A program made the position numbers and the translations under genes. A stretch of 64,000 nucleotides of DNA from Chromobacterium haemolyticum (GTDB lineage Bacteria > Pseudomonadota > Gammaproteobacteria > Burkholderiales > Chromobacteriaceae). Location of the stretch: positions 124,001-188,000 of the forward strand of contig NZ_MUKU01000001.1 of assembly GCF_002081825.1 (NCBI RefSeq), given 5' to 3'. Shown in pieces: positions 8,645-17,949 of this stretch (the first letter of the stretch is position 1; the number at the start of each line of letters is the position of its first letter). The notes below the pieces were generated by a model that was given only the letters and a program-made list of their open reading frames with translations, did no database searches and was not told where the DNA came from.

Positions 8645-9829
8645 TCAGCCGCCTTTCAGCCCCAGCGCGTAGCGTATCGCTTCGCGCTTCAGCGGACCGG
8701 CGTGATTGGCCAGGCGCATCCCCAGCTTGCGCGCCAGCCGCAGCGGGGTGATATCGTTGCCAAAGCCGTAGCAGAAGGCGTCCATCGCGGTTTGCATCGC
8801 AAGGTTGGCCGGTTTTCGCGCGCGCTGGTAGCGCTGCAGCGCGTCGACGGCGGCGAAATCCCTGCCTTGGGCCGCGGCTTCCAGAATCACTTCGGCCAGT
8901 TTGGCCGCGTCCTGGAAGCCCAGGTTCACGCCTTGACCGGCCAGCGGGTGGATGGTGTGGGCGGCGTCGCCCACCAGGGCCACGCCGTCCTTGACGTAGC
9001 GCTGCGCGTGGCGGCGGGTCAGCGCGAAGCTGCCCTTGGCCACGATGCGGCGGATATTGCCCAGCTTGCGCGGAAAGGCGGCGTGAAAGGCCGCGGCCAG
9101 CTCCGCCTCGTCCAGCGCCAGCAAGCGCTGGACTTCCGGGGGGCGGTGATACCAGACCAAGGATCCGTATTGGCCGGTCAGGGGCAAAAAGGCCTGCGGG
9201 CCGGTGGGGGTGAAGCGTTGCCAGGTGATGTCCTGTTGCGTTTGTTCCTGCTCGCAGCACGCCACCAGCGCGTGCATGGGATAATCCCAGCTGGTGACGC
9301 CGATGCCGGCGGCATCGCGCACCGAGGAGCGCGCGCCGTCGGCGGCGACCAGCAAGCGGGCGCTCAACTGACGGCCGTCTTCCAGTTCCACGCGCGAGGC
9401 GAAGGGCTGGTAGACGATGCGGCGGATGGCGGCCGGCGCCAGATAGTCGATGTCCGCTTTTCCCTGCAGGGTTTGGGTGGCGGCCAATTGCGCCACTCGG
9501 TTCTCCACAATGTGCCCGAGCGCCGCTTCGCCGGCCTCCTCGGCGGTGAACAGCGTGCCGTCGGCTTCTTCGTCCTCCCACACCTGCATGCGCAGATAGG
9601 GGGCCGCGCGCATCGCCAGCACCGCGTCCCAAGCGCCGATGCCGGCCAGAAAGCGCGCCGAGGCGGGGCTGATCGCCGAAACCCGCAGATCCGGCGCTTG
9701 GGCCGCGTCGAACGGGGCGGGCGGCGTCTGCTCCAGCACCGCAATGCTCAGGCCGTGGCCGGATAGCGCGGTGGCCAGCGCCGAGCCCACCATGCCGCCG
9801 CCGACGATGAGAATATCGCTGTATTGCAT
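8645..9829 (-). CDS. UbiH/UbiF/VisC-family FAD-dependent hydroxylase
   Basis: 394 aa from the ATG at 9829 (MQYSDILIVGGGMVGSALA), which has GGAAAGGG upstream. The longer in-frame extension to 10588 runs antisense-like through the LysR gene and is not real. An N-terminal Rossmann GxGxxG (ILIVGGGMVGSAL), the DG motif (LVAADGARSSVR) and the C-terminal FAD motif (VALVGDAAHTIHPLAGQG) mark it as an aromatic-ring monooxygenase of ubiquinone biosynthesis. Which ring position it hydroxylates cannot be told from sequence alone, so no symbol is given. It acts at the inner-membrane Ubi complex. Confidence 0.9.
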   Translation of the reverse strand: MQYSDILIVGGGMVGSALATALSGHGLSIAVLEQTPPAPFDAAQAPDLRVSAISPASARFLAGIGAWDAVLAMRAAPYLRMQVWEDEEADGTLFTAEEAGEAALGHIVENRVAQLAATQTLQGKADIDYLAPAAIRRIVYQPFASRVELEDGRQLSARLLVAADGARSSVRDAAGIGVTSWDYPMHALVACCEQEQTQQDITWQRFTPTGPQAFLPLTGQYGSLVWYHRPPEVQRLLALDEAELAAAFHAAFPRKLGNIRRIVAKGSFALTRRHAQRYVKDGVALVGDAAHTIHPLAGQGVNLGFQDAAKLAEVILEAAAQGRDFAAVDALQRYQRARKPANLAMQTAMDAFCYGFGNDITPLRLARKLGMRLANHAGPLKREAIRYALGLKGG

Positions 9830-9923
9830 AAATCCCTTTCCAATCGTTTGCCCGCGCTTTTCGCCGTGCGCCGGGTCGCGCGCCAGCATAGCCCAGAGGA
9901 GGCGCCGCGCGTCTTGGCCTGGA

Positions 9924-10856
9924 TCAAGCCGTTTGCGGTTCCGCCGCCAGCAGGGCGCGCAGCCGCGGCACCACATGTTGGACGAACACCTCGTTCTTGC
10001 GCGGCAGCGGGTGGCGGTAAGGGTAAACCAGAAAAGCAGGCCAGCAGTCGTGGCTCCAGCCCGGCAACACCGGCACCAACTGGCCGGTGGCGAGAAAGCT
10101 GCTGGCCACATAGTGGGGCAGCAGCGCCAGGCCGCAGCCGGCCACCGCGCCGGAAACCAGCGGAGAATACTGATTGCAGCTGAGCACTGGGCGCACCGGC
10201 ATGCGCACATAGACGCCGTCTTTCTCCAGCGCCCATTCCACTGTCTTGTTGGGCGCCTTGCTGGAATCGTACAGCACGCGGTGCAGGCACAAGTCCTCCG
10301 GGTGTTCCAGCCTGGACGCTTGCGCAAGGTAGCCGGGCGAGGCGTAGACGGTTTCGCGCATGAAGCCCAGTGGTTTGGCCACCAGTCCGTCGTCGTAGAC
10401 ATTGCGCGTGCGCACGCAAAAATCCAGCCCTTCGGCCACCGGGTCTTGCAGCCGGTTTTCCACTTGCAACTGCATCTCCAGCCCCGGGTACTGATTGGAT
10501 AGCTCGGACAAGATGGGCACCAGCAGGAACTGGGCGAAGGCGGACGCGGAGCTGATGACCAGCGGCCCTTCCACGCAATCCTGAACATTGCCCACGTCGC
10601 CGCGCACCCGGTCCAGCATCTCGCGCAATTGGCGCGCGTGAACGGCCAGGCGCTGGCCGGCCTCGGTCAGCGCCACCCGCCGGGTATTGCGCAGCACCAG
10701 CACCGCGCCCAGCTCCAGCTCCAGTTGCTTGACCAATTGGCTGACGCGGCTTTTGGCGCAGCCTAGCGCGTCGGCCGCCGCGGTGAAGCTGCCGTGGCGG
10801 GCCAGCGCGTCGAAGGCCAGAAGAGCATCTGGAGAGGGAGGGTGGTTTGTTTTCAT
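9924..10856 (-). CDS. LysR-family transcriptional regulator
   Basis: 310 aa. The N-terminal winged helix (DALLAFDALARHGSFTAAADALG, with the recognition helix around SRVSQLVKQLE) is followed by a LysR substrate-binding domain from about residue 95. It is divergent from a small ORF (10952) and a SnoaL-like gene (11185), the most likely local targets. The inducer is unknown. Confidence 0.92.
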   Translation of the reverse strand: MKTNHPPSPDALLAFDALARHGSFTAAADALGCAKSRVSQLVKQLELELGAVLVLRNTRRVALTEAGQRLAVHARQLREMLDRVRGDVGNVQDCVEGPLVISSASAFAQFLLVPILSELSNQYPGLEMQLQVENRLQDPVAEGLDFCVRTRNVYDDGLVAKPLGFMRETVYASPGYLAQASRLEHPEDLCLHRVLYDSSKAPNKTVEWALEKDGVYVRMPVRPVLSCNQYSPLVSGAVAGCGLALLPHYVASSFLATGQLVPVLPGWSHDCWPAFLVYPYRHPLPRKNEVFVQHVVPRLRALLAAEPQTA

Positions 10857-10951
10857 TTCAGAACAGTGTGTGGGTATTTCACGGATTTTATTGTATGGGC
10901 ATGTAGATTAGCATGCTTGCGTGATCAATAGCAGAACAATTGGAGCGCATC

Positions 10952-11155
10952 ATGGCATTGGGAACCAAGGGGGTGTGGAGTCGGTTTTGGGGGCGGCTGG
11001 GCCGTTTGTGGTGGCAAGGGATGCGGGCCCACGCGCAGCGCGCGCTTCGCGACGAAACCGAGGCGCTGGAGCGTGTGAGGTGCGAGGCGTCAAGCGGGGG
11101 GCGGCCGTGCGCCAATCCGGTGGATTGCGCGCGGAACCGACGGGTGTTTCATTGA
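10952..11155 (+). CDS. Small basic ORF, hypothetical
   Basis: 67 aa from the ATG at 10952 (MALGTKGVWSRFWGRLGRLWW), with GGAG six bases upstream. The N-terminal half is Trp/Arg-rich and could form an amphipathic helix; the C-terminal half is unremarkable. It lies between the divergent LysR gene and the SnoaL-like gene, with only 29 bp to the latter. It might be a small protein or part of a long leader. I recognise no family. Confidence 0.35.
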   Translation: MALGTKGVWSRFWGRLGRLWWQGMRAHAQRALRDETEALERVRCEASSGGRPCANPVDCARNRRVFH

Positions 11156-11184
11156 CAGTGATGTTGAATCGAGGAGAAACGAAA

Positions 11185-11550
11185 ATGCAGGATACCAGAG
11201 CGGTAGTGACGGGGTTTTTGAACGAGGTGCGTTCCGGACGCAATCCGGACGCGGCCGGCGATTATCTGTCGCCCAAGGTATTGGCGCATCAATTGGTGGC
11301 GGAGTCGCCGTATACGCTGGAGCGCAGCCCGGCGGATTACGCGGCGCACGTGCGCGAGTTCCTGCGCGACTACGGCGCCTTTGAGCTGAGGGTGGATGAA
11401 TTACTGGTGGACGGAGACAAGGCGTACGCGCGCTGGACTCAGATGGGGCGAAATCTGGCCGGCAGCGGAGCACCGCTGCGTCAGATCGGCAGCGCCTGCT
11501 ATCGAGTGGCGGATGGCCGCATTGTCGAGTACTGGATACAAAGCAGCTGA
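11185..11550 (+). CDS. SnoaL-like / NTF2-fold protein
   Basis: 121 aa from the ATG at 11185, preceded by GAGGAGA. Hydrophobic spacing and the closing strand pattern (CYRVADGRIVEYWIQ) are those of SnoaL-like polyketide-cyclase or NTF2 proteins, small cone-shaped proteins that bind hydrophobic ligands. The longer frame from 10921 lacks a ribosome site. Divergent LysR control is plausible. No catalytic assignment is possible. Confidence 0.75.
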   Translation: MQDTRAVVTGFLNEVRSGRNPDAAGDYLSPKVLAHQLVAESPYTLERSPADYAAHVREFLRDYGAFELRVDELLVDGDKAYARWTQMGRNLAGSGAPLRQIGSACYRVADGRIVEYWIQSS

Positions 11551-11672
11551 GTCGTTGGCGCTATTTGCATGTGGCGTCTCACTCGTTTAACTTATTGTCA
11601 TAATTTTGTGTTAATTGCAGGTCAATTAATATCGTCTTTCAGTTTTATCAAACATGGCCGATATTGCATAAA

Positions 11673-11678
11673 TATAAT
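11673..11678 (+). promoter_or_regulatory. -10 box upstream of carbonic anhydrase gene
   Basis: A perfect TATAAT in an AT-rich stretch 31 bp before the start codon. No convincing -35 was found at standard spacing. Confidence 0.45.
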
Positions 11679-11708
11679 GACCGCCAAGATGACAATAAGG
11701 AGCTGTAA

Positions 11709-12812
11709 ATGGGGATGCTTGGACGCAAGCGCCAACTGGCGCTTTGTCTGCTGTTGTTGACGACCCAGGCTTGGGCGGAAGAGGCGGCGCCGGCCGAAGG
11801 GTCTCAGCCCAAGACGGTGATCAAGTTGCCGCTGAAGTTGAAGCCGGCGGCGCCCGACGCCCATAAGGCGGAACCGGCCAAGCCGGCAGCGCCGGCGGCG
11901 GAACACAAGACCGAAGCCAAGCCGGCCGCCAAGGCGGAGGCCAAGCCCGAAGCGAAACACGCGGAAGCCAAGCCGGCAGAGGCCAAGCCCGCTGAAGCCA
12001 AACAGGCCGAATCCAAGCCGCCGGAGAAAATGGAGCCGGCGGTGAAGATGGCGCCTCCGCCGGCGGCCAAGAATTTGAGCGAGCCCAGCCCGGAAGTGCA
12101 CGCGCCGGTGAAAAAGCGCCGCGCGGCCAAGCCCAAGCGCAAGGCGGTTCCGGCCGAGCACGGCGACGCGCATTCGGCCTCCGAGGCCCAGCAGGTGCGC
12201 GGCGTGGTGGACGCCATCGTCGAAGCCAACGCTCGCTATATGAAGTCGCACGACAAAGCCTATTTCGAACGCTTCGCCGAGCATCAGAACCCGCGCGCCA
12301 CCGTGGTGACCTGCTCGGACTCCCGGGTCCAAACCAACGCCTTCCACGGCGATGCGGTCAACGATTTGTTCATGGTGCGCGACATCGGCAATCAATTGGC
12401 CACCGCCGAGGGTTCGGTCGAATACGGGGTGCGGCATTTGCACACTCCCTTGCTGATCATCATCGGCCATGCCGCCTGCGGCGCGATCAAGGCCGCCTCC
12501 GGCGACTACGGCGGGCTGGAGCCGGCGATACGCAAAGAGCTGGCCACCATCGATATCCCCAAGGGCATAGACCCCACCAACGGCGCGCTGCTGAACGTCA
12601 ACAACCAAGTGGAAACCGCGATCATGACCTTCGCCGGCGAGGTGGAGGGGGGCAAGCTGGCGGTGTTGGGCGCGTTCTACGATTTCCGCAACGATCTGAA
12701 GCAAGGCTACGGCAAGCTGGTGATCACCAATCTGAACGGCGAGACAGATCCGGCCAAGATCCGCGAAATGACCCGCGCCGGCCAGTTCTTTAAATACAGC
12801 TTTATGAAATAG
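11709..12812 (+). CDS. Exported beta-class carbonic anhydrase with long Ala/Lys/Pro-rich linker
   Basis: 367 aa. A signal peptide (residues 1-22, ending AWAEE) is followed by about 125 residues of Lys/Ala/Pro/Glu-rich low complexity with repeated AEAKP units, then a basic patch (KKRRAAKPKRK). The beta-carbonic anhydrase domain runs from about residue 155 to the end. Zinc ligands are visible: C202 and D204 in TCSDSR (R206 completes the dyad), H254 and C257 in GHAACG. It should interconvert CO2 and bicarbonate in the periplasm; most beta enzymes are cytoplasmic, so the signal and spacer are unusual. A good ribosome site (AAGGAG) precedes the ATG and a terminator follows. Confidence 0.9.
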   Translation: MGMLGRKRQLALCLLLLTTQAWAEEAAPAEGSQPKTVIKLPLKLKPAAPDAHKAEPAKPAAPAAEHKTEAKPAAKAEAKPEAKHAEAKPAEAKPAEAKQAESKPPEKMEPAVKMAPPPAAKNLSEPSPEVHAPVKKRRAAKPKRKAVPAEHGDAHSASEAQQVRGVVDAIVEANARYMKSHDKAYFERFAEHQNPRATVVTCSDSRVQTNAFHGDAVNDLFMVRDIGNQLATAEGSVEYGVRHLHTPLLIIIGHAACGAIKAASGDYGGLEPAIRKELATIDIPKGIDPTNGALLNVNNQVETAIMTFAGEVEGGKLAVLGAFYDFRNDLKQGYGKLVITNLNGETDPAKIREMTRAGQFFKYSFMK

Positions 12813-12840
12813 CGGCGCGCCGTTTTTTCGCTTCGCCACC

Positions 12841-12869
12841 ATGGCCGCCTTCAGGCGGCCATTTTATTT
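12841..12869 (+). terminator. Rho-independent terminator after carbonic anhydrase
   Basis: Arms ATGGCCGCC and GGCGGCCAT around a TTCA loop (12841-12862), followed by TTTATTT. Confidence 0.8.
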
Positions 12870-13140
12870 GCGCGACGCCGGCGCGGTAGCGCCGTCATTA
12901 CAGCCGGCGCGCGCTGATTTTCCTTCATGATTCCGGTTGAGACATTTTTTCTCCGCTTAATCCGTATTTGTTTGGCAATGCGCAAAAACGAATATCGTTT
13001 TTTCGCTTAGCATGGACTTATCGATGCCGCCGCTACGGTTTCTCGTTTGCGAGCGACAGGGTTTTTCCGTGTTGAGAGCGTATTGATGTAATGCGCTTGC
13101 TACAAAAAAGTTTTGAAGCGATGAGAATGAGCGGTGAATG

Positions 13141-13185
13141 GACAATAATATTGTCTAGATTTAATTTTCATAAATGAAATTAAAT
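13141..13185. promoter_or_regulatory. Two adjacent palindromes upstream of adhE
   Basis: GACAAT-AAT-ATTGTC occupies 13141-13155. An AT-rich near-palindrome (ATTTAATTTTCAT / ATGAAATTAAAT) occupies about 13159-13185, ending some 57 bp before the adhE ATG. The 12,870-13,240 gap is otherwise AT-rich and without ORFs. Dyads at this distance are plausible operators for redox or oxygen control of a fermentation gene. The regulator is not identified; the match to Rex or FNR consensus is weak. Confidence 0.4.
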
Positions 13186-13241
13186 GCCACTAATTAGTCA
13201 TTCTCTAGCCGCGACAGGTTTAACTGTTTGGGAGACTTGAA

Positions 13242-15911
13242 ATGACCGTAGGCAATGAATTGGAATTGGACGCGCTGGTGGCGCGTGTGAAAAAAGCGCA
13301 GGCCGCGTTTGCCGGCTTCAGCCAGGAGCAGGTGGACCACATCTTCCGCTCGGCGGCGCTGGCCGCCGCGGACGCGCGGATACCGCTGGCCAAGATGGCG
13401 GTGGCGGAAACCGGCATGGGCGTGTTGGAGGACAAGGTGATCAAGAACCACTTCGCCTCCGAATACATCTACAACAAGTACAAGGACGATAAAACCTGCG
13501 GCGTGCTGGCCGAGGACGACACCTTCGGCACCATCACCATCGCCGAGCCGATCGGCTTGATCTGTGGCATCGTGCCCACCACCAATCCCACCTCCACCGC
13601 CATTTTCAAGGCCTTGATTTCCTTGAAGACGCGCAACGGCATCATTTTCTCGCCGCACCCGCGCGCCAAGCGCTCCACTTGCGAAGCGGCGCGTTTGGTG
13701 TTGCAGGCGGCGGTGGCGGCCGGCGCTCCGCCGGATATCATCGGCTGGATAGACGAGCCTTCGGTGGCCTTGTCCAATCAGCTGATGCACCACCCTGACC
13801 TCAATCTGATCCTGGCCACCGGCGGGCCGGGCATGGTGCGGGCCGCTTACTCCTCAGGCAAGCCGGCTATCGGCGTCGGCGCCGGCAATACCCCGGCGGT
13901 GATAGACGAGACCGCCGACATCAAGCGCGCCGTCGCCTCCATCCTGATGTCCAAGACCTTCGACAACGGCGTGGTCTGCGCGTCGGAGCAGTCCGTCATC
14001 ATCGTCGACGAAATCTACGAGGCGGTGCGCGAGCGCTTCGCCAAGCACGGCGGCTACATCCTGTCCAAACGCGAAGCGGAGGCGGTGCGCAAGGTGATTC
14101 TGCAGGACGGCGGCCTCAACGCCGCCATCGTCGGCCAGAGCGCGGCCAAGATCGCAGCGATGGCCGGCATCGAAACGCCGCCGGCCACCAAGGTGCTGAT
14201 CGGCGAAGTCAGCGATGTATCCGCCGCCGAAGCCTTTGCCCATGAAAAACTGTCGCCGACATTGGCGATGTACCGCGCCAGCGACTTCATCGACGCTTGC
14301 GACAAGGCCGCGGCGCTGGTGGCGATGGGCGGCATCGGCCACACCTCGGCGCTGTACACCGATCAGGACTTGCAAGGAGAGCGCATCCGCTACTTTGGCG
14401 ACAAGATGAAAACCGCGCGCATCCTGATCAACACGCCGTCCTCGCAAGGCGGCATCGGCGATCTCTACAACTTCAGCCTGGCGCCGTCGCTGACCCTGGG
14501 CTGCGGCTCCTGGGGCGGCAACTCTATCTCGGAAAACGTAGGCCCCAAACACCTGATCAACAAGAAGACCGTGGCCAAGAGGGCCGAAAACATGCTGTGG
14601 CATAAGCTGCCCAAGTCCATTTATTTCCGCCGCGGCTGCCTGCCGGTGGCGCTGGAAGACCTGTCCGGCAAACGCCGCTGCCTGATCGTCACCGGCCAGT
14701 ATCTGTTCGACAATGGTTTCGTGGACGAGCCTATCCGTCTGCTGAAGAAAATGGGTTTGGAGGTGGAGGTGTTCTTCGAGGTGCCTGCCGATCCGACGCT
14801 GGCGGTGGTGCGCAAGGGCGCGGACCTGGCGCATGCTTTCAAGCCTGACGTGATCATGGCTTTGGGCGGCGGGTCGCCGATGGACGCGGCCAAGATCATG
14901 TGGGTGATGTATGAGCATCCGGAAGTGCATTTCGAAGACTTGGCGCTGCGCTTCATGGACATCCGCAAACGGATTTACCAGTTCCCTAAACTGGGGCGCA
15001 AAGCGGAGTTGGTGGCGGTGCCCACCACCTCCGGCACCGGTTCGGAAGTGACGCCGTTCGCCGTGGTCACCGATGAGAACACCGGGGTCAAATACCCGAT
15101 CGCCGACTACGAACTGACGCCGAACATGGCCATCGTCGACGCCAACCTGGTGATGAACATGCCCAAGTCGCTGACCGCCTTCGGCGGCATCGACGCGGTG
15201 ACTCATGCGCTGGAAGCCTACGTTTCTGTGATGGCCAACGAGTATTCGGACCCGCAGGCCTTGCAGGCGCTGAAGCTGTTGAAGGATTACCTGCCGTCCG
15301 CCTATCGCAGCGGCGCCGGCGATCCCAAGGCGCGCGAGCAGGTGCACAACGCCGCCACCATCGCCGGCATCGCCTTCGCCAACGCTTTCCTCGGCGTTTG
15401 CCATTCGATGGCGCACAAGATTGGCGCCGAATTCGGCCTGGCCCACGGCCTGGCCAACGCGCTCTTGATCAGCAATGTGATTCGCTACAACGCCGCCGAT
15501 GTGCCGACCAAGCAGACCGCCTTCAGCCAGTACGACCGGCCCAAGAGTGTGGCGCGCTATGCTGAAATCGCCCGCCACCTGGGGCTGGAAGCCAGCCGCG
15601 ACCACGAGCGGGTGGAGAAGCTGATCGAATGGGTGGACGCGCTCAAGCGCACGCTGGACATTCCGGCGTCCATTCAGGCCGCCGGTGTGGCCGAGGCGGA
15701 CTTCCTGGCCAAGGTGGACTTGCTGGCGGAAGCCGCTTTCGATGACCAGTGCACTGGCGCCAACCCGCGCTACCCGCTGATCAGCGAATTGAAGCAGCTG
15801 CTGTTGGACAGCTATTACGGCCGCGCCTACAAGGAAAGCTGGGAGCGCGAAGCGGGCGCGGAAGCCAAGCCCGAGGAGCGCCCGGCCAAGGGCAAGCTCA
15901 AGGCGGTGTGA
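13242..15911 (+). CDS. adhE: Bifunctional aldehyde-alcohol dehydrogenase
   Basis: 889 aa, the normal AdhE length. The N-terminal half (to about residue 440) is a CoA-acylating acetaldehyde dehydrogenase with catalytic Cys in FDNGVVCASEQS. The C-terminal half is an iron-dependent alcohol dehydrogenase, with NAD-binding GGGSPMDAAK and the metal-binding segments GGIDAVTHALEAY and CHSMAHKIGAEFGLAHG. Together they reduce acetyl-CoA to ethanol, regenerating NAD+ under oxygen limitation; the family forms spirosome filaments. Single-gene unit with an upstream dyad-rich region and a downstream terminator. No ldh or pfl genes are nearby. Confidence 0.97.
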   Translation: MTVGNELELDALVARVKKAQAAFAGFSQEQVDHIFRSAALAAADARIPLAKMAVAETGMGVLEDKVIKNHFASEYIYNKYKDDKTCGVLAEDDTFGTITIAEPIGLICGIVPTTNPTSTAIFKALISLKTRNGIIFSPHPRAKRSTCEAARLVLQAAVAAGAPPDIIGWIDEPSVALSNQLMHHPDLNLILATGGPGMVRAAYSSGKPAIGVGAGNTPAVIDETADIKRAVASILMSKTFDNGVVCASEQSVIIVDEIYEAVRERFAKHGGYILSKREAEAVRKVILQDGGLNAAIVGQSAAKIAAMAGIETPPATKVLIGEVSDVSAAEAFAHEKLSPTLAMYRASDFIDACDKAAALVAMGGIGHTSALYTDQDLQGERIRYFGDKMKTARILINTPSSQGGIGDLYNFSLAPSLTLGCGSWGGNSISENVGPKHLINKKTVAKRAENMLWHKLPKSIYFRRGCLPVALEDLSGKRRCLIVTGQYLFDNGFVDEPIRLLKKMGLEVEVFFEVPADPTLAVVRKGADLAHAFKPDVIMALGGGSPMDAAKIMWVMYEHPEVHFEDLALRFMDIRKRIYQFPKLGRKAELVAVPTTSGTGSEVTPFAVVTDENTGVKYPIADYELTPNMAIVDANLVMNMPKSLTAFGGIDAVTHALEAYVSVMANEYSDPQALQALKLLKDYLPSAYRSGAGDPKAREQVHNAATIAGIAFANAFLGVCHSMAHKIGAEFGLAHGLANALLISNVIRYNAADVPTKQTAFSQYDRPKSVARYAEIARHLGLEASRDHERVEKLIEWVDALKRTLDIPASIQAAGVAEADFLAKVDLLAEAAFDDQCTGANPRYPLISELKQLLLDSYYGRAYKESWEREAGAEAKPEERPAKGKLKAV

Positions 15912-15932
15912 GCCCCGCAGCCGCCCTTCAAG

Positions 15933-15961
15933 CCGCCGCGCGTCAGCCCGGCGGTTTTTTC
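15933..15961 (+). terminator. Terminator after adhE
   Basis: CCGCCG (15933-15938) pairs with CGGCGG (15949-15954), followed by six T. Confidence 0.7.
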
Positions 15962-15979
15962 TTTGCGCAACGGCCCGGC

Positions 15980-17377
15980 TCAGTATTTGAAATAGCCTAT
16001 GGTCTGTGCCAACTCCACCGCCTGCTCGCTCATGCCGCGCGCGGTGGCGGTCAGTTGTTCCGACGCCGCGGCGTTGGCTTGCATCGACCGGCTGATTTCG
16101 CTGACGCCCTGATTGATCTGTTCCACCTGCAGCGCTTGCTGGTTGGATGACTGGTTGATGTCTTGCACGAAGCTGGCTGTGCTTTGGATCGTGGGCAACA
16201 TCTGGTTGAACAGTTCGCCGGCATGTTCGGCGCGGCGCACGCTGCTTTGCGTCAGCTGGCTGATTTCCTTGGCCGCCTGCTGACTGCGCGCCGCCAGCTT
16301 GCGCACTTCTCCGGCCACCACAGCGAAGCCGCGGCCGTGTTCGCCGGCGCGCGCGGCCTCTATCGCCGCATTCAGCGCCAGCAGATTGGTTTGATAGGCG
16401 ATATCGTCGATGATCAGTACTTTATTGGCGATATCCCACATCGCGGCGATGGTTTCGTCCACCGCTTGGCCACCAGCCGCCGCATGCCTGCTGCTGTCGC
16501 TGGCCATCTGGTTCGTGGTGCGGGCATCGTCCCGATTCTTCCACACGAAAGCGGAGATCTGTTCGAGACTGGCGCTGTTCTTGTCGATGTTGTTGGCCTG
16601 CTCTGCCGCTTGCTGGCTCAGTGTGTCCACTGCCTGGCTGATCTGACGCGCGGCGTTGGCCAGGTCCGAGGAGAAGGCGTCGATATGTCCCAGAATGCCG
16701 GCCAGCTTAGCCACCAGCCGGCGCGTGGATTCTGCCAGATCGCCCAGCTCGTCCTGGCTGGTGTAGCGCGGAGGTGCGGTCAGATCGCCATCGGCGATGG
16801 CGTGCAGGGCTTGGCTCACTTCGCGGATGGGCTGATGCAGCAGGCGGCGCACCAGCAGGGACAGCACCATGACGGTGACCAGATCCAGCAGCAGGATTTC
16901 CGCCGATACCCGCCACAGTACCGCGTGCAGTTTCTCGCGGATTTCTTCCGTGGACACTTGCAGGCTTAGTTTGCCGACAGTGCGCGCGGTCGCGCCGTCG
17001 TGAAAGACCACGATGCGTTCGCGGGTCATATCCGCATCAGAGGCCGGCTTTCCGACGCGAAGCAGCGAGCCGTCGGCCTCGCGGCGGTAACCTGCGAACG
17101 GCGCGCCGTTGGCGTCGCGGACGAAAATGCCGCGGAGCGCGCGTTTTCCCATCTCCGCCTCCAGCACCCGCAAGCCTTGGGCGCTGTCGAAATTCCACAT
17201 CGGCCCGGCCAGGTTTGTCGCCAGCCGCACGCCGATCGCGGCGATTTCGCTGTCCAGCGCCTGGCGCAATTCCTGTTGGGTGCGCCAGTAGTCCAGCGCG
17301 CCGAACGCCGCCAGCAGGACGGACATGATGAGCATGAAGGCCAGGTTGAGCTTCAGGCTGAGGCTGTGGTGCCGCAT
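15980..17377 (-). CDS. Methyl-accepting chemotaxis protein
   Basis: 465 aa inner-membrane chemoreceptor. TM1 is at residues 10-30 and the periplasmic sensor at about 31-155 (contains WNFDSAQGLRVLE, common in Neisseriales MCPs). TM2 lies near 160-180 and HAMP near 180-235. The signalling domain contains the conserved hairpin tip IDDIAYQTNLLALNAAIEAA followed by GEHGRGFAVVAGEVRKLA, which binds CheA and CheW. There is no C-terminal CheR-tethering pentapeptide. The ligand is unknown. It is convergent with adhE. Confidence 0.95.
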   Translation of the reverse strand: MRHHSLSLKLNLAFMLIMSVLLAAFGALDYWRTQQELRQALDSEIAAIGVRLATNLAGPMWNFDSAQGLRVLEAEMGKRALRGIFVRDANGAPFAGYRREADGSLLRVGKPASDADMTRERIVVFHDGATARTVGKLSLQVSTEEIREKLHAVLWRVSAEILLLDLVTVMVLSLLVRRLLHQPIREVSQALHAIADGDLTAPPRYTSQDELGDLAESTRRLVAKLAGILGHIDAFSSDLANAARQISQAVDTLSQQAAEQANNIDKNSASLEQISAFVWKNRDDARTTNQMASDSSRHAAAGGQAVDETIAAMWDIANKVLIIDDIAYQTNLLALNAAIEAARAGEHGRGFAVVAGEVRKLAARSQQAAKEISQLTQSSVRRAEHAGELFNQMLPTIQSTASFVQDINQSSNQQALQVEQINQGVSEISRSMQANAAASEQLTATARGMSEQAVELAQTIGYFKY

Positions 17378-17665
17378 AGGTGCATGCTCCCGGCTCGATA
17401 AACCGATTCAACGCTTTATTGATAGCACCTGTCGGCTTTGGTAGGACTATTGGATGCCGAAGATCAAGATCGGTGGTGTGCTGTGCGCAGGGGGATGTTG
17501 GCGCCGATGCGGGGGAATCGGCATTAAGAGTCGTATTTATGCTTCTTGCGCGTATCTATATTCTGAAACATGACATGACAAAGGTCTTGAGGTAATCTCC
17601 TGCCCCATGTGTTATGGGTTACAACGACAATCCCAAGCCATAACATCGGCGGCGGCGCTGCCCTT

Positions 17666-17752
17666 GAACCTGTTTACGACCTGCTGGTGTTGCGGAGCGT
17701 TACACCGTGAGTGCCTTTTCCGAAATGCTCTCCCGAGATCGTGAACAGGCTC
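17666..17752 (+). repeat. MITE-like element, internally deleted copy
   Basis: 87 bp. It begins GAACCTGTTTACGACCTGCT and ends GAGATCGTGAACAGGCTC. It abuts the next copy and shares the TAA at 17753-17755 with it. The left flank is CTT, so no clean duplication remains. Confidence 0.65.
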
Positions 17753-17755
17753 TAA

Positions 17756-17895
17756 GAACGTGTTTACGATCTCGCGAGCAAGAGCGAGACAAGGCGAAAA
17801 CGACCGAAAAAGCGGAATGTACTCGTGGTACATGAGCATTTTTAGGGTGTTTTCAATGCTGTATCGCCGAAGCGGAGCAGATGGTAAACGGGTTC
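17756..17895 (-). repeat. MITE-like element, complete copy (TSD TAA)
   Basis: 140 bp, in the opposite orientation to copy 1. Ends are GAACGTGTTTACGATCTCGC and GGTAAACGGGTTC. TAA flanks both sides (17753-17755 and 17896-17898). With the adjacent deleted copy it fills much of the 570-bp gap before the permease gene; nothing else was recognised in that gap. Confidence 0.85.
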
Positions 17896-17949
17896 TAAGC
17901 GCCAAGGCCTCAACCCTTACGCAATACAAAGACAGTTAAAGGAGCAACT

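Noticed and set aside
9830-10588. N-terminal extension of the UbiH-like hydroxylase to 10588
   Set aside because: It overlaps the LysR gene in another frame, has no recognisable domain, and the family start with its Rossmann motif and ribosome site is at 9829.
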